This document shows positions 1-7,144 of a stretch of DNA of 19,928 nt, piece by piece; the stretch's first letter is position 1; the number at the start of each line of letters is the position of its first letter. A program made the translations under genes and the position numbers. The notes beneath the pieces were generated by a model, which was not told the origin of the DNA, did no database searches, and was given only the letters and a program-made list of their open reading frames with translations. This DNA is from a bacterium (GTDB lineage: Bacteria > JAHJDO01), in the NCBI GenBank assembly GCA_030671985.1, contig DAOVHI010000005.1, positions 1-19,928 on the forward strand, in the 5' to 3' direction.

Positions 1-1
1 T

Positions 2-799
2 GAAAAAACCGTTCAAAAGATAGATGAAGTGTATGAATTCTTAGTAGATTTAGCCGCGCAGGGAAAATCTGTTTTATTTGTCGGTACGAAGAGGCAAGCT
101 CAAATATCTATTGCCGAGCAGGCGGTAAGGTGTGGAGCGTATTATATGAATCAGCGTTGGCTGGGTGGTACGCTTACAAACTTTCAAACAATTCGCAATA
201 GTATAAGCCGATTGATTGAAATTGAACAAATGGAAGAAAAAGGGGAATTTGAGACACGAATTAAGAAAGAAGTCAGCAGATTAAATAAAGAAAAAGATAA
301 GCTTAATAAATATCTTAGCGGAATTAAGACAATGATCGAACTTCCTGGCGCGTTATTTATAGTGGATCCGCAAAAGGAAAAAATTGCTGTTCTGGAAGCA
401 AATAAATTGGGGATTCCTGTAGTTGCAATTATCGATACGAATTGCGACCCGGATAGAATAGATTATTCTATTCCCGGCAATGATGACGCTATTAGGTCAA
501 TCACAATATTGACTACAAAAATGGCTGATGCGATTATTGAGGGAAAAAAGAAAATTCCCAAAGAGAAAGAGGAAAAGAAAGAGAAAGCAATAGAAAAAGA
601 TATTCCTAAAGAAAAAACTGAAGAGAAAAAAATAGAGAGAAAGACAGAAAAGAAGGTAGAAAAAAAAGCAGAGAAAAAAGTCGAAGAAAAAGAAAAACCG
701 GCTAAAAAGACACCGATTAAAGAGATGAAAGATTCCGGAGAAAAGAAGGTAACTAAGGCAATCAAGAAAGTAATTATTAAAAAAAAAGACAATAAATAA
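2..799 (+). CDS. rpsB: 30S ribosomal protein uS2 (RpsB), 5' end missing
   Basis: Ribosomal protein uS2 of the small subunit, which binds the 16S rRNA head/body junction and is needed to recruit bS1. The reading frame is open from base 2 with EKTVQKIDE, matching the family around residue 44 of E. coli S2, so about 43 N-terminal residues lie outside the window; the internal GTG at 29 is not the start. Hallmarks are [11 protein letters not shown], the [11 protein letters not shown] block, [17 protein letters not shown]-like IDTNCDPD and [10 protein letters not shown]. After about residue 180 the normal protein ends, and an ~85-residue Lys/Glu-rich low-complexity tail follows (540-796), encoded by almost pure purines on this strand. 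Such charged tails occur on uS2 of some uncultured phyla. It is followed by tsf after 15 bases, the usual rpsB-tsf pairing. Confidence 0.97.
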   Translation, partial: EKTVQKIDEVYEFLVDLAAQGKSVLFVGTKRQAQISIAEQAVRCGAYYMNQRWLGGTLTNFQTIRNSISRLIEIEQMEEKGEFETRIKKEVSRLNKEKDKLNKYLSGIKTMIELPGALFIVDPQKEKIAVLEANKLGIPVVAIIDTNCDPDRIDYSIPGNDDAIRSITILTTKMADAIIEGKKKIPKEKEEKKEKAIEKDIPKEKTEEKKIERKTEKKVEKKAEKKVEEKEKPAKKTPIKEMKDSGEKKVTKAIKKVIIKKKDNK

Positions 800-814
800 A
801 GGAGTTTTTCTATA

Positions 815-1402
815 ATGGGAATAAATGCAGATTTGGTTAAAAAGTTAAGAGAATCAACGGGCATAGGTATTATGGATTGCAAGGCTGCTTTAATAGAAGC
901 AGACGGGGATTTAGAAAAGGCTACGAATGTTCTTCGTAAAAAGGGGATGGCAAGCGCAAAGAAAAGAACAGGACGGAAGGCTATGGAAGGAACCATTGCA
1001 TCCTATATACATCATGGAGATAAAATAGGCGTCTTGGTGGAGATTAACTGTGAAACTGATTTTGTTGCCAGAACAGATGAATTCAAGGACCTAGCCAGAA
1101 ATATAGCGATGCATATTGCCGCAACAAATCCCTCTTATATTTCTAAGGAAGATGTATCCAGCGATGTAATTGAAAAAGAAAGAGAAATATATAGCGAGCA
1201 AAGTAAAGGCAAACCGGAACATGCTATTGAAAAAATAGTTAATGGCAAGTTGGAGAAATTCTTTTCGCAATTCTGCCTGTTACAGCAGACGTTTATTAAA
1301 GACAGTAAATTATCTGTTAACGAATATTTAATGTCCAAAGTAGCCAAACTTGGAGAAAATATCAAGATTCGTAGATTCACTCGATATCAACTCGGAGGAT
1401 AA
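815..1402 (+). CDS. tsf: Translation elongation factor Ts, short form
   Basis: EF-Ts, the guanine-nucleotide exchange factor that releases GDP from EF-Tu. The N-terminal UBA-like region (residues 1-50) has the family pattern [20 protein letters not shown], and the core carries ETDFVAR (about 79-85), which inserts next to the EF-Tu nucleotide site. At 195 residues it is much shorter than the ~283-residue E. coli protein and resembles the short Thermus-type EF-Ts, which lacks the second half of the core and the coiled-coil insertion. The C-terminal motif near NEYL(M)[15 protein letters not shown] matches the end of other EF-Ts proteins, so it is not truncated. ATG 815 is preceded by AAAGGAG at 798-804. 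It is probably co-transcribed with rpsB and pyrH. Confidence 0.97.
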   Translation: MGINADLVKKLRESTGIGIMDCKAALIEADGDLEKATNVLRKKGMASAKKRTGRKAMEGTIASYIHHGDKIGVLVEINCETDFVARTDEFKDLARNIAMHIAATNPSYISKEDVSSDVIEKEREIYSEQSKGKPEHAIEKIVNGKLEKFFSQFCLLQQTFIKDSKLSVNEYLMSKVAKLGENIKIRRFTRYQLGG

Positions 1403-1410
1403 TCTGTCTT

Positions 1411-2133
1411 ATGAGAAAGCCCGCATATAAACGGATTTTGCTCAAATTAAGCGGAGAGGCTCTCAAGGGCAAGAGAGGTTTTGGCATAGACTATGAGCAA
1501 ACAGCTATTATTGCAGAACAAATTAATGAGATACACGCGCTTGGTGTAGAAGTTGCCATTGTGATAGGCGGCGGAAATATATTTAGAGGAATGCCTGCAA
1601 GTAAAAACGGGATGGATAGAGTTACTGCAGACTATATGGGAATGATCGCAACAATGATCAATGCATTGGCGCTTCAGGGGTCATTGGAGAATATAGGAGT
1701 AGTTACCAGAGTGCAGACTGCAATCGAAATGCAGAAATTGGCAGAGCCATATATAAGAAGAAAAGCCGTTAGACATCTTGAGAAGAAAAGAGTTGTAATT
1801 TTTGCAGGAGGAACGGGTAATCCATATTTTAGTACTGATACTGCAGCAGCCCTGCGCGCGGTGGAAATAGAAGCTGAAATAGTGCTTAAAGCGACGAAAG
1901 TTGACGGAGTATACAGCTCAGATCCCCTAACTAATAAGAAAGCAAAACGGTTTAGTTCAATTGACTATCTTGAGGTAATAACGAAGAGACTTAAAGTCAT
2001 GGATAGCACCGCTATTTCTCTTTGCATGGATAATAATTTACCAATTGTTGTCTTTAACATGGCACAAGAGGGAAATCTTAAAAAGGTTGTAATGGGCGAG
2101 AATATTGGAACTTTTGTAAAGGAGGCAAAATAG
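1411..2133 (+). CDS. pyrH: UMP kinase
   Basis: Hexameric bacterial UMP kinase of the amino-acid-kinase fold; it phosphorylates UMP to UDP with ATP for pyrimidine nucleotide synthesis. Motifs visible are KLSGEALKG at the N terminus, the glycine-rich GGGNIFRG (about residues 53-60), [20 protein letters not shown] for UMP binding, [20 protein letters not shown], and [13 protein letters not shown] in the ATP region. Length 240 residues is standard. The start ATG is preceded by GGAGG at 1394-1398, which lies inside the last codons of tsf, so translation of the two genes is likely coupled. It is followed by frr one base later. The tsf-pyrH-frr order is the common bacterial arrangement. Confidence 0.98.
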   Translation: MRKPAYKRILLKLSGEALKGKRGFGIDYEQTAIIAEQINEIHALGVEVAIVIGGGNIFRGMPASKNGMDRVTADYMGMIATMINALALQGSLENIGVVTRVQTAIEMQKLAEPYIRRKAVRHLEKKRVVIFAGGTGNPYFSTDTAAALRAVEIEAEIVLKATKVDGVYSSDPLTNKKAKRFSSIDYLEVITKRLKVMDSTAISLCMDNNLPIVVFNMAQEGNLKKVVMGENIGTFVKEAK

Positions 2134-2134
2134 A

Positions 2135-2692
2135 ATGCTAAAGCAAATTATTTCGCAGACTGAAGACAAAATGCAAAAATCCGTTGAAGCTGTAAAAGGA
2201 GAGCTGGCTACTATACGAACAGGGAGGGCATCCGCTTCCCTAGTAGAGCATATTACGGTTGACTGTTATGGCTCGCCTGCGCCGCTCAATCAGGTAGCGG
2301 GTATTTCTGTTCCCGAGGCTCAGCTTATTGTTGTCCAGCCATGGGATAAGAATATAATAGGTGATGTGCTAAAAGCAATAATGAAGGCTAATATTGGGTT
2401 AACGCCAATAAATGACGGCAAATTATTGCGCATACCTGTTCCATCTCCTACTGAAGAGCGAAGAAAAGAACTAATAAATATCGTGAAAAAGGTAGGCGAA
2501 GAAGGCAAAATATCTATAAGAGGGATACGACGGGACACTATTGCAGAAATCAAAAACCTGCAAAAGAATGGACAGGTGCCTGAAGACGATGCTTTTAGAG
2601 ACGAAGCACACGTCCAAAAAATCACTGATCAGCACATTGCTCAGATTGATGAAGTTTTGGTCCACAAGGAAAAGGCATTGCTGGAAGTTTAA
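2135..2692 (+). CDS. frr: Ribosome recycling factor
   Basis: RRF splits the post-termination ribosome together with EF-G and IF3. It is full length (185 residues), with the three-helix-bundle signature ELATIRTGRASASLVEHI near residues 24-41, the domain II segment YGSPAPLNQVAGISVPEAQ, then IRIPVPSPTEERR-like LLRIPVPSPTEERRKEL and the C-terminal helix with NLQKNGQVPEDDA. ATG 2135 follows the pyrH stop by one base, and a strong AAAGGAGG at 2118-2125 lies inside pyrH. In most genomes uppS comes next; here an accessory island of about 2.7 kb intervenes, starting only 8 bases after the frr stop. Confidence 0.98.
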   Translation: MLKQIISQTEDKMQKSVEAVKGELATIRTGRASASLVEHITVDCYGSPAPLNQVAGISVPEAQLIVVQPWDKNIIGDVLKAIMKANIGLTPINDGKLLRIPVPSPTEERRKELINIVKKVGEEGKISIRGIRRDTIAEIKNLQKNGQVPEDDAFRDEAHVQKITDQHIAQIDEVLVHKEKALLEV

Positions 2693-2700
2693 AAAATACT

Positions 2701-3531
2701 ATGAAAGACAAGACGTTAGCCATCTTTGAGAATTTCAAAATTCGTAGACTTTATAATGAAAAAACGGAAACATGGCTTTTCTCGGTTGTAGACATTATAC
2801 AGGCGTTGATACATCAACCAGACTATCAAACAGCCAGAAAGTATTGGAATAAATTAAAAGGACGGCTCAAGAAGGAAGGCAGTGAGTCGGTGACAAATTG
2901 TCACCAACTGAAAATGAAAGCTGCAGACGGTAAAAAATATTTAACCGATGTTGCAAGTCCAGAAACCCTTCTCCGTCTCATTCAGTCTGTACCAAGTCCA
3001 AAGGCGGAACCAATTAAACTCTGGCTTGCCAAAGTCGGGTACGAGCGAATGCAGGATATGGCTGATCCTGCAAGATCACTTGATAGAGCCAGGAAAACTT
3101 GGCAAAAGTATGGGCGCAGCGAAAAATGGATTCAGCAGCGGATGATGGGGCAGGAAACCCGCAACAAGCTCACTGACTATTGGAAAGACCATGACATCAA
3201 AAAGGAAAAGGAATACGCAATATTGACCAATATTATTCATCAGGAATGGACGAACCTAACAGTAAAAAAACACAAGAACATTAAAGGCTTAAAGACCCAG
3301 AACCTGCGCGACCACATGAGCGAAGCAGAACTTATTTTTACGGCGTTAGCCGAACTTTCCACTCGACAGATAGCCGAAACAATGACAGCAACTGGAATGG
3401 AAGAGAATAAAGTTGCAGGCAAAAAAGGCGGTAGTATCGCCAAAAAAGCAAGACGGGAACTGGAAGAAAAGACAGGTAAGAAAGTTATTACCACAGATAA
3501 TTATTTGCCTCCCAAAAAAATCACACATTAA
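2701..3531 (+). CDS. Bro-N domain protein, DinD/phage antirepressor-like
   Basis: A 276-residue protein with an N-terminal Bro-N (antirepressor-type) domain at about residues 7-110 (IFENFKIRRLYNE, WLFSVVDIIQAL, YWNKLKGRL, TDVASPETLLRLIQSVPSPKAEP). A C-terminal half follows that resembles the DinD-like family (LRDHMSEAELIFTALAE, then EENKVAGKKGGSIAKKARRELE and TGKKVITTDNYL). Bro-N domains are known from phage antirepressors and baculovirus BRO proteins and usually bind DNA; DinD is SOS-induced in E. coli and inhibits RecA. The exact role here is unknown. It begins 8 bases after frr without a strong ribosome-binding site, so it probably rides on the frr transcript. A terminator-shaped palindrome follows 13 bases after its stop. 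Nothing phage-like lies beside it, so it looks like a lone cargo gene. Confidence 0.85.
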   Translation: MKDKTLAIFENFKIRRLYNEKTETWLFSVVDIIQALIHQPDYQTARKYWNKLKGRLKKEGSESVTNCHQLKMKAADGKKYLTDVASPETLLRLIQSVPSPKAEPIKLWLAKVGYERMQDMADPARSLDRARKTWQKYGRSEKWIQQRMMGQETRNKLTDYWKDHDIKKEKEYAILTNIIHQEWTNLTVKKHKNIKGLKTQNLRDHMSEAELIFTALAELSTRQIAETMTATGMEENKVAGKKGGSIAKKARRELEEKTGKKVITTDNYLPPKKITH

Positions 3532-3540
3532 GATTTATCC

Positions 3541-3730
3541 GTAGGGGCACAATATCTTGTGCCCTTTCTTTATGTCAGAAAAACATCCCCTAGTTTCGCT
3601 TGAGGCAAAACTGTTTCCTTTTGAAGGGGAATTTAGGGGAATGCGAAATTAAATTTATTGAGGTTTTGAATAATTTGGGGGAGGGTAGTGTTAAAGTGAA
3701 AGTAAATGTTCAATGATTTAGGTTCGACAT
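3541..3730 (+). repeat. Repeat A, copy 1
   Basis: A ~190 bp non-coding segment that recurs, diverged, at 10717-10956. Conserved blocks in both copies, in order, are: the GTAGGGGCACAA palindrome, a CATCCCC block, AGTTTCGC, GCAAAACT, GAAGGGG, AAATTAAATTTATTGAGGTT, AATTTG, AGGGTA, TTAAAGT and GTTCAA. It lies between the Bro-N gene and an orphan ORF that starts just past its right end. It has no coding content. The identity is seen by eye; its nature (decayed mobile element, or 5' leader shared by both downstream genes) is unknown. Confidence 0.8.
3544..3571 (+). terminator. Intrinsic terminator-like palindrome
   Basis: Stem GGGCACAA (3545-3552), loop TATC, stem TTGTGCCC (3557-3564) followed by TTTCTTT. 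It has the shape of a rho-independent terminator and sits 13 bases after the Bro-N gene stop. It is also the left end of repeat A and a member of the GTAGGGGC palindrome family of this window, so it may have arrived as a mobile repeat that acts as a terminator. Confidence 0.7.
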
Positions 3731-3738
3731 GAAAAATT

Positions 3739-4281
3739 GTGATTTTAATATATAAGTTTTTCAAATTACCCATCTATCGTCATTCATATAAAAAATATAT
3801 TAAATTGTTGGAGGTGTCTTGTAACAAATCCTACAAATCAATATCCGAAAACACAAGGATGTATGAAGAAGATAATCATCAATGGCCCTCATGGGAATTT
3901 AATGATATTATTGGCTTTGTCGATATCGGAATGGATTCTCATGATCAATTGACCGGAAATATTTTTTTAATGCGTAAGTTTCTCTCTAAAAATCATCATA
4001 AAAATTCCTATCGTAAATACAATTCTCCTTTAAAGAAACAAGAAATATATTATTTTTGTGAATTAGACCCATATAAAGTTGATTGGCACAATAATTCCTC
4101 TTACATAGAGAGCATAAATCAATTACTATCTAAAGCGGAAAGAATTATTAAAAAATTATCAAAAACAAAAAGGCATAAATGGGTATTACGAAGATTCCCA
4201 TTTTCATTAGATTGTATTAATTTTGTCAAAATGGCTTCTGAAATCCATAGAAATTTCCCAAATAAAAAATTAGTTTTGTAA
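3739..4281 (+). CDS. Orphan hypothetical protein, Lys/Asn/Tyr-rich
   Basis: An unrecognised 180-residue ORF. It is rich in Lys, Asn, Ser, Tyr and His, and AT-richer than the core genes around it. It has no signal peptide and no motif I can name. The GTG start at 3739 lies directly after repeat A and has no clear ribosome-binding site; an internal in-frame ATG at 3859 is another possible start. The central part (WPSWEFNDIIGFVDIGMDS) looks like folded protein and the C-terminal third is basic and helical. Its location in an island between frr and uppS and its base use suggest acquisition. It could also be a decayed remnant. Confidence 0.5.
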   Translation: MILIYKFFKLPIYRHSYKKYIKLLEVSCNKSYKSISENTRMYEEDNHQWPSWEFNDIIGFVDIGMDSHDQLTGNIFLMRKFLSKNHHKNSYRKYNSPLKKQEIYYFCELDPYKVDWHNNSSYIESINQLLSKAERIIKKLSKTKRHKWVLRRFPFSLDCINFVKMASEIHRNFPNKKLVL

Positions 4282-4352
4282 TAAAAAAAATCTGTGAGCA
4301 TGGGACAAGAAATCCAATTGTTGCTCGGCTCTCCGTACAAAGTCGTCAATTA

Positions 4353-5141
4353 ATGGAAGCCTTTTCTATAGGCGAAGAACGAACTCAGGTTGTTTGGTCA
4401 ATTCTTCACGATAAGGTTCAAATCGAACTGCTCAACTGCTACGATATCCATATACAAGTGTCGAATGAGGAGAATCGAATCATTCGTAAAATTAAGGAAA
4501 ATGGGATACAGACACAATCCAATGACCAAATTTCAACCATAGATACAATTCCAAAACTCGATGATTCGGTTAAAGCGTTTCTACATTTCGCTCATGCATC
4601 GCTTAGAGAGATAAAATCACTTATATGCTACCTTTTCGAGACCTATCCCAAGATTAAAAAAGTTAAAAACGGGAACTACGAAAATCTAAAAAATTGGATT
4701 AAGGAGACGTTCAAGGAACAAGACGAATTTACTCAATTAATTGAGGATGATTTTTCATGCTGGCTTAGTGAGCTATGGAAGAAGAGAAATACTCTTCCAC
4801 ATCCAGGTGGCTATTCAGGAAATCTTCATATATCGAATTTCACTGTAGTTCAAGATAAGGTTACAAAAGAATGGAAAGGGTTAGTGCCAACATGGCATCG
4901 TAATAATAATGCTCCTTCATCCATCACAAACGACATGATTGTGTTAATAAATAATATCCTAGAATTTTCCGAAGATGTTTTGGTCATTTGCCTGAGGAAA
5001 GTTAAAGCGATGCTTCCTATCCTGATTTACGAAATTAAAGAAGAGAACAGAGATGAAGATTGCCCGATAAGGTTGCAGGCGACACTAGATCAACAAAAAC
5101 TTATAAAAAGTTTAAAAAGGAGGGCAAATCTTTATTGCTGA
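4353..5141 (+). CDS. Orphan protein with HEPN-like R-x4-H motif
   Basis: A 262-residue cytoplasmic protein of no family I can name. It is largely helical, and at residues 145-150 it has RNTLPH, which fits the R-x4-6-H motif (Asn after Arg being common) of HEPN domain ribonucleases such as HepT-type toxins. It lies at the end of a helix-rich stretch (about 70-144), as expected for that fold. Function as an RNase is inference only. The ATG overlaps the stop of a 17-codon ORF (4300-4353), and no Shine-Dalgarno sequence is evident. The frame stays open upstream to 4266 with plausible protein (ARLSVRQL just before the Met) but without ATG, GTG or TTG, so the N terminus may be truncated or the true start atypical. 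It ends about 125 bases before repeat B. Confidence 0.6.
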   Translation: MEAFSIGEERTQVVWSILHDKVQIELLNCYDIHIQVSNEENRIIRKIKENGIQTQSNDQISTIDTIPKLDDSVKAFLHFAHASLREIKSLICYLFETYPKIKKVKNGNYENLKNWIKETFKEQDEFTQLIEDDFSCWLSELWKKRNTLPHPGGYSGNLHISNFTVVQDKVTKEWKGLVPTWHRNNNAPSSITNDMIVLINNILEFSEDVLVICLRKVKAMLPILIYEIKEENRDEDCPIRLQATLDQQKLIKSLKRRANLYC

Positions 5142-5266
5142 CAAAGTACAGGCTTCAGATACACATTTTGACAAAACAAGTTGAGAAGTGCCACATAGTT
5201 CTTTAAAAAGAAACAGTTGTTAATGCTCAAAATTCGGTAACGCCACATTCTTTTAAATTAGTAAAT

Positions 5267-5308
5267 CTCCACCCATCCAGATTCTCCGGTCAAGCAGAAG
5301 GATGACAA
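5267..5308 (+). repeat. Repeat B, copy 1
   Basis: A ~42 bp segment that aligns with 12351-12392 at roughly three quarters identity with one gap, by eye. The best block is GGTCAAGCAG here against TGTCAAGCAG there, followed by GGATGACAA against GAATGTCAA. It sits at the right end of the first accessory island, as its partner does in the second. The rest of the 5142-5394 gap holds only weak promoter-like words, for example TTGAGA (5181) and TAAAAA (5204) with 17 bases between. Confidence 0.55.
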
Positions 5309-5394
5309 GATTTGTAATTTGGGCAATAAAATGATAAAAGGATTGTTGCGAAAATTACTAAACCATACGGTAAAAAACAAAGGAGAACTAGGAT

Positions 5395-5562
5395 ATGGCT
5401 TATAATATCTCAGATGAATGTGTTGGATGCGGTACGTGTGTTGACGAATGTGAAACAGGAGCAATTAAAGAGCAGGATGACAAATACAGTATTATTGCTG
5501 AGAAATGCACAGAGTGCGGTAAATGTGTGGAAGTGTGTCCTGTAGAAGCAATAGCTAAGTAA
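5395..5562 (+). CDS. 2[4Fe-4S] ferredoxin, 55 residues
   Basis: A small clostridial-type ferredoxin, a soluble low-potential electron carrier. Two cluster-binding motifs are complete: C9-x2-C12-x2-C15-x3-C19 and C38-x2-C41-x2-C44-x3-C48-P. The first motif lacks the usual Pro after its last Cys (Glu instead). The pseudo-twofold repeat of about 28 residues and the 55-residue length are typical. ATG 5395 has AGGAG about 10 bases upstream. The gene lies just before uppS (28 bases to its ATG) and after the first accessory island. It is probably the first gene of the uppS-cdsA-dnaB-eno transcript, although no metabolic partner lies nearby to indicate its redox client. Confidence 0.93.
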   Translation: MAYNISDECVGCGTCVDECETGAIKEQDDKYSIIAEKCTECGKCVEVCPVEAIAK

Positions 5563-5590
5563 GACAGTAACGATTAATAAGTGAAGAGTG

Positions 5591-6331
5591 ATGAGTAAAG
5601 AAGATGACGTGTTGTCAAAACTGGATTCAAAGAAGCTTCCGCAACATGTTGCCATTATAATGGACGGGAATGGCAGATGGGCAAAAAAACGCGGATTGCC
5701 GAGAGCTGCAGGTCATTTAGCAGGTGTAAAAGCTGTTAGACGCATTGTGAAAACTTCTACGAATATCGGTGTAAAATTTCTGACCTTATATGCATTTTCC
5801 ACTGAAAACTGGAAACGTCCCAGAAAAGAAGTTGACGCGATTATGTCTCTGTTTAAGATATATATTAAAAAAGAAGTGTCAACATTTAATAAAAATGATG
5901 TAAGACTTAATGTGATCGGAAATATTGGAGATTTATCAGATGATCTTCAGGAAATAATAGATAATGCGCTGAAAAAGACATCTAAAAATAAGGGGCTGAC
6001 GTTTACTTTAGCTATCAATTATGGCGGCAGGCAAGAGATTATAAATGCAGTAAAAAACATTGTAAATGACGTTGAAAAAGGTATTATAAGAAAGGATGTG
6101 AATGAAAGCATAATCAGCAAATATTTATATACCTCTGATTTGCCGGATCCGGATCTTTTAATCAGAACAAGCGGAGAGATGAGAATTAGCAATTTTTTGC
6201 TCTGGCAATTATCATACGCTGAGATCTGGGTCACGGATACATATTGGCCGGATTTTAAGCAGGCAGAGTATGTAAAAGCGATTTTGGATTACCAAAATAG
6301 ACAAAGGCGGTTTGGGAAACACAACGGATAA
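5591..6331 (+). CDS. uppS: Undecaprenyl diphosphate synthase
   Basis: cis-Prenyltransferase that elongates farnesyl diphosphate with eight isopentenyl units to undecaprenyl diphosphate, the lipid carrier precursor for peptidoglycan and O-antigen. Catalytic Asp25 sits in IIMDGNGRWA; other family marks are RAAGHLAGV, TLYAFSTENWKRP, NYGGRQEI and the C-terminal DPDLLIRTSGEMRISNFLLWQ and YAEIWVTDTYWPDF. The 246-residue length is normal. I prefer ATG 5591 over the overlapping GTG 5588. The ribosome-binding site is weak (GAAG just upstream). It is followed directly by cdsA, the standard uppS-cdsA pair. Confidence 0.97.
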   Translation: MSKEDDVLSKLDSKKLPQHVAIIMDGNGRWAKKRGLPRAAGHLAGVKAVRRIVKTSTNIGVKFLTLYAFSTENWKRPRKEVDAIMSLFKIYIKKEVSTFNKNDVRLNVIGNIGDLSDDLQEIIDNALKKTSKNKGLTFTLAINYGGRQEIINAVKNIVNDVEKGIIRKDVNESIISKYLYTSDLPDPDLLIRTSGEMRISNFLLWQLSYAEIWVTDTYWPDFKQAEYVKAILDYQNRQRRFGKHNG

Positions 6332-6341
6332 GGAAGTGGTT

Positions 6342-7133
6342 ATGTTACTCACTCGAATAGCAGTTTCTGTATTTTGCATTCCTATTTTTCTTCTTTTGGC
6401 ATACAACGGAAGAATGGCATTTGCGTTATTTGTTGGAACTGTGTCTGTAGCCGCATTCTTAGAATTTGCCAATCTTGTTAAACATGTAAAAAGAGATATT
6501 CCTAAATTTGTTGGAGCTTTGGGCTGTGTATGTATGGTGTTTTCATTTTATAGAGGAGAACAAGTATTAGCTGGCGTAATTTTATTTGTTGCGCTTCTTC
6601 TGATACTGACGTTTCAGCTTCTTAAAAACGACATATCAGATTCAATAGTTATTACAGGAATAACTAGTTTTGGAATAATATATACCGGATGGTTCCTTGC
6701 GCATCTTGTTGCTCTTAGAAATCTGCCGTTAGGAAAGAAATATGTTTTTACACTGCTGGCTATTACATGGCTTACAGATTCAGGAGCTTACGCAGTCGGC
6801 ACATTATTCGGTAAACATAAATTGCCAATAAAGGCGAGTCCGAACAAGTCTTATGAAGGATTAATAGGTGCTTGTACGGGGAGTTTTGTTGGAGTTATTA
6901 TCGCGAAATTAATGTTTCTGAAGACGCTTACGGTGGTTCATATGATTGCGCTTGCAATAATAATGTTTCTTGTCGGCCAGCTTGGGGATCTAGCCGAATC
7001 ATTGCTGAAGCGTGACGCAAAAGTAAAGGATACCGATAGCAGTATCCCGGGTCATGGCGGTGTTCTGGACAGGTTTGACAGCCTGTTGTTTACGGCGCCG
7101 GCAATGTTTTATTATGTTAAATTATTCTTATAG
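6342..7133 (+). CDS. cdsA: Phosphatidate cytidylyltransferase
   Basis: Integral membrane enzyme that makes CDP-diacylglycerol from phosphatidic acid and CTP, the branch point of phospholipid synthesis. It is 263 residues with about eight hydrophobic segments. The C-terminal CdsA signature is intact: SLLKRDAKVKD followed by SSIPGHGGVLDRFDS. Asp residues of the SxxKRxxxxKD...PGHGG block bind metal. ATG 6342 is chosen because AGGAAG lies just upstream at 6331-6336 directly after the uppS stop; an upstream in-frame TTG at 6312 would overlap uppS. In many bacteria dxr and rseP follow; here dnaB follows instead. Confidence 0.96.
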   Translation: MLLTRIAVSVFCIPIFLLLAYNGRMAFALFVGTVSVAAFLEFANLVKHVKRDIPKFVGALGCVCMVFSFYRGEQVLAGVILFVALLLILTFQLLKNDISDSIVITGITSFGIIYTGWFLAHLVALRNLPLGKKYVFTLLAITWLTDSGAYAVGTLFGKHKLPIKASPNKSYEGLIGACTGSFVGVIIAKLMFLKTLTVVHMIALAIIMFLVGQLGDLAESLLKRDAKVKDTDSSIPGHGGVLDRFDSLLFTAPAMFYYVKLFL

Positions 7134-7144
7134 AGATAAAGAAG

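Noticed and set aside
463-996. Long minus-strand ORF opposite the rpsB tail and tsf
   Set aside because: It is the complement of the purine-rich Lys/Glu tail, giving a Phe/Ser-rich artefact; it overlaps two certain genes.
2541-2729. Short + strand ORF overlapping frr and the Bro-N start
   Set aside because: Out-of-frame shadow of frr with no start signal.
4300-4353. 17-codon ORF ending as TAATG on the HEPN-like gene
   Set aside because: Too short and unsupported to call a gene; kept only as an observation about the start.
5161-5340. Promoter for the ferredoxin-uppS run
   Set aside because: Only partial matches (for example TTGAGA/TAAAAA at 5181/5204) in an AT-rich gap; not distinct enough to list as a feature.
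5330-5404. 24-codon ORF before and overlapping the ferredoxin start
   Set aside because: No clear ribosome-binding site and no recognisable peptide; more likely leader sequence.
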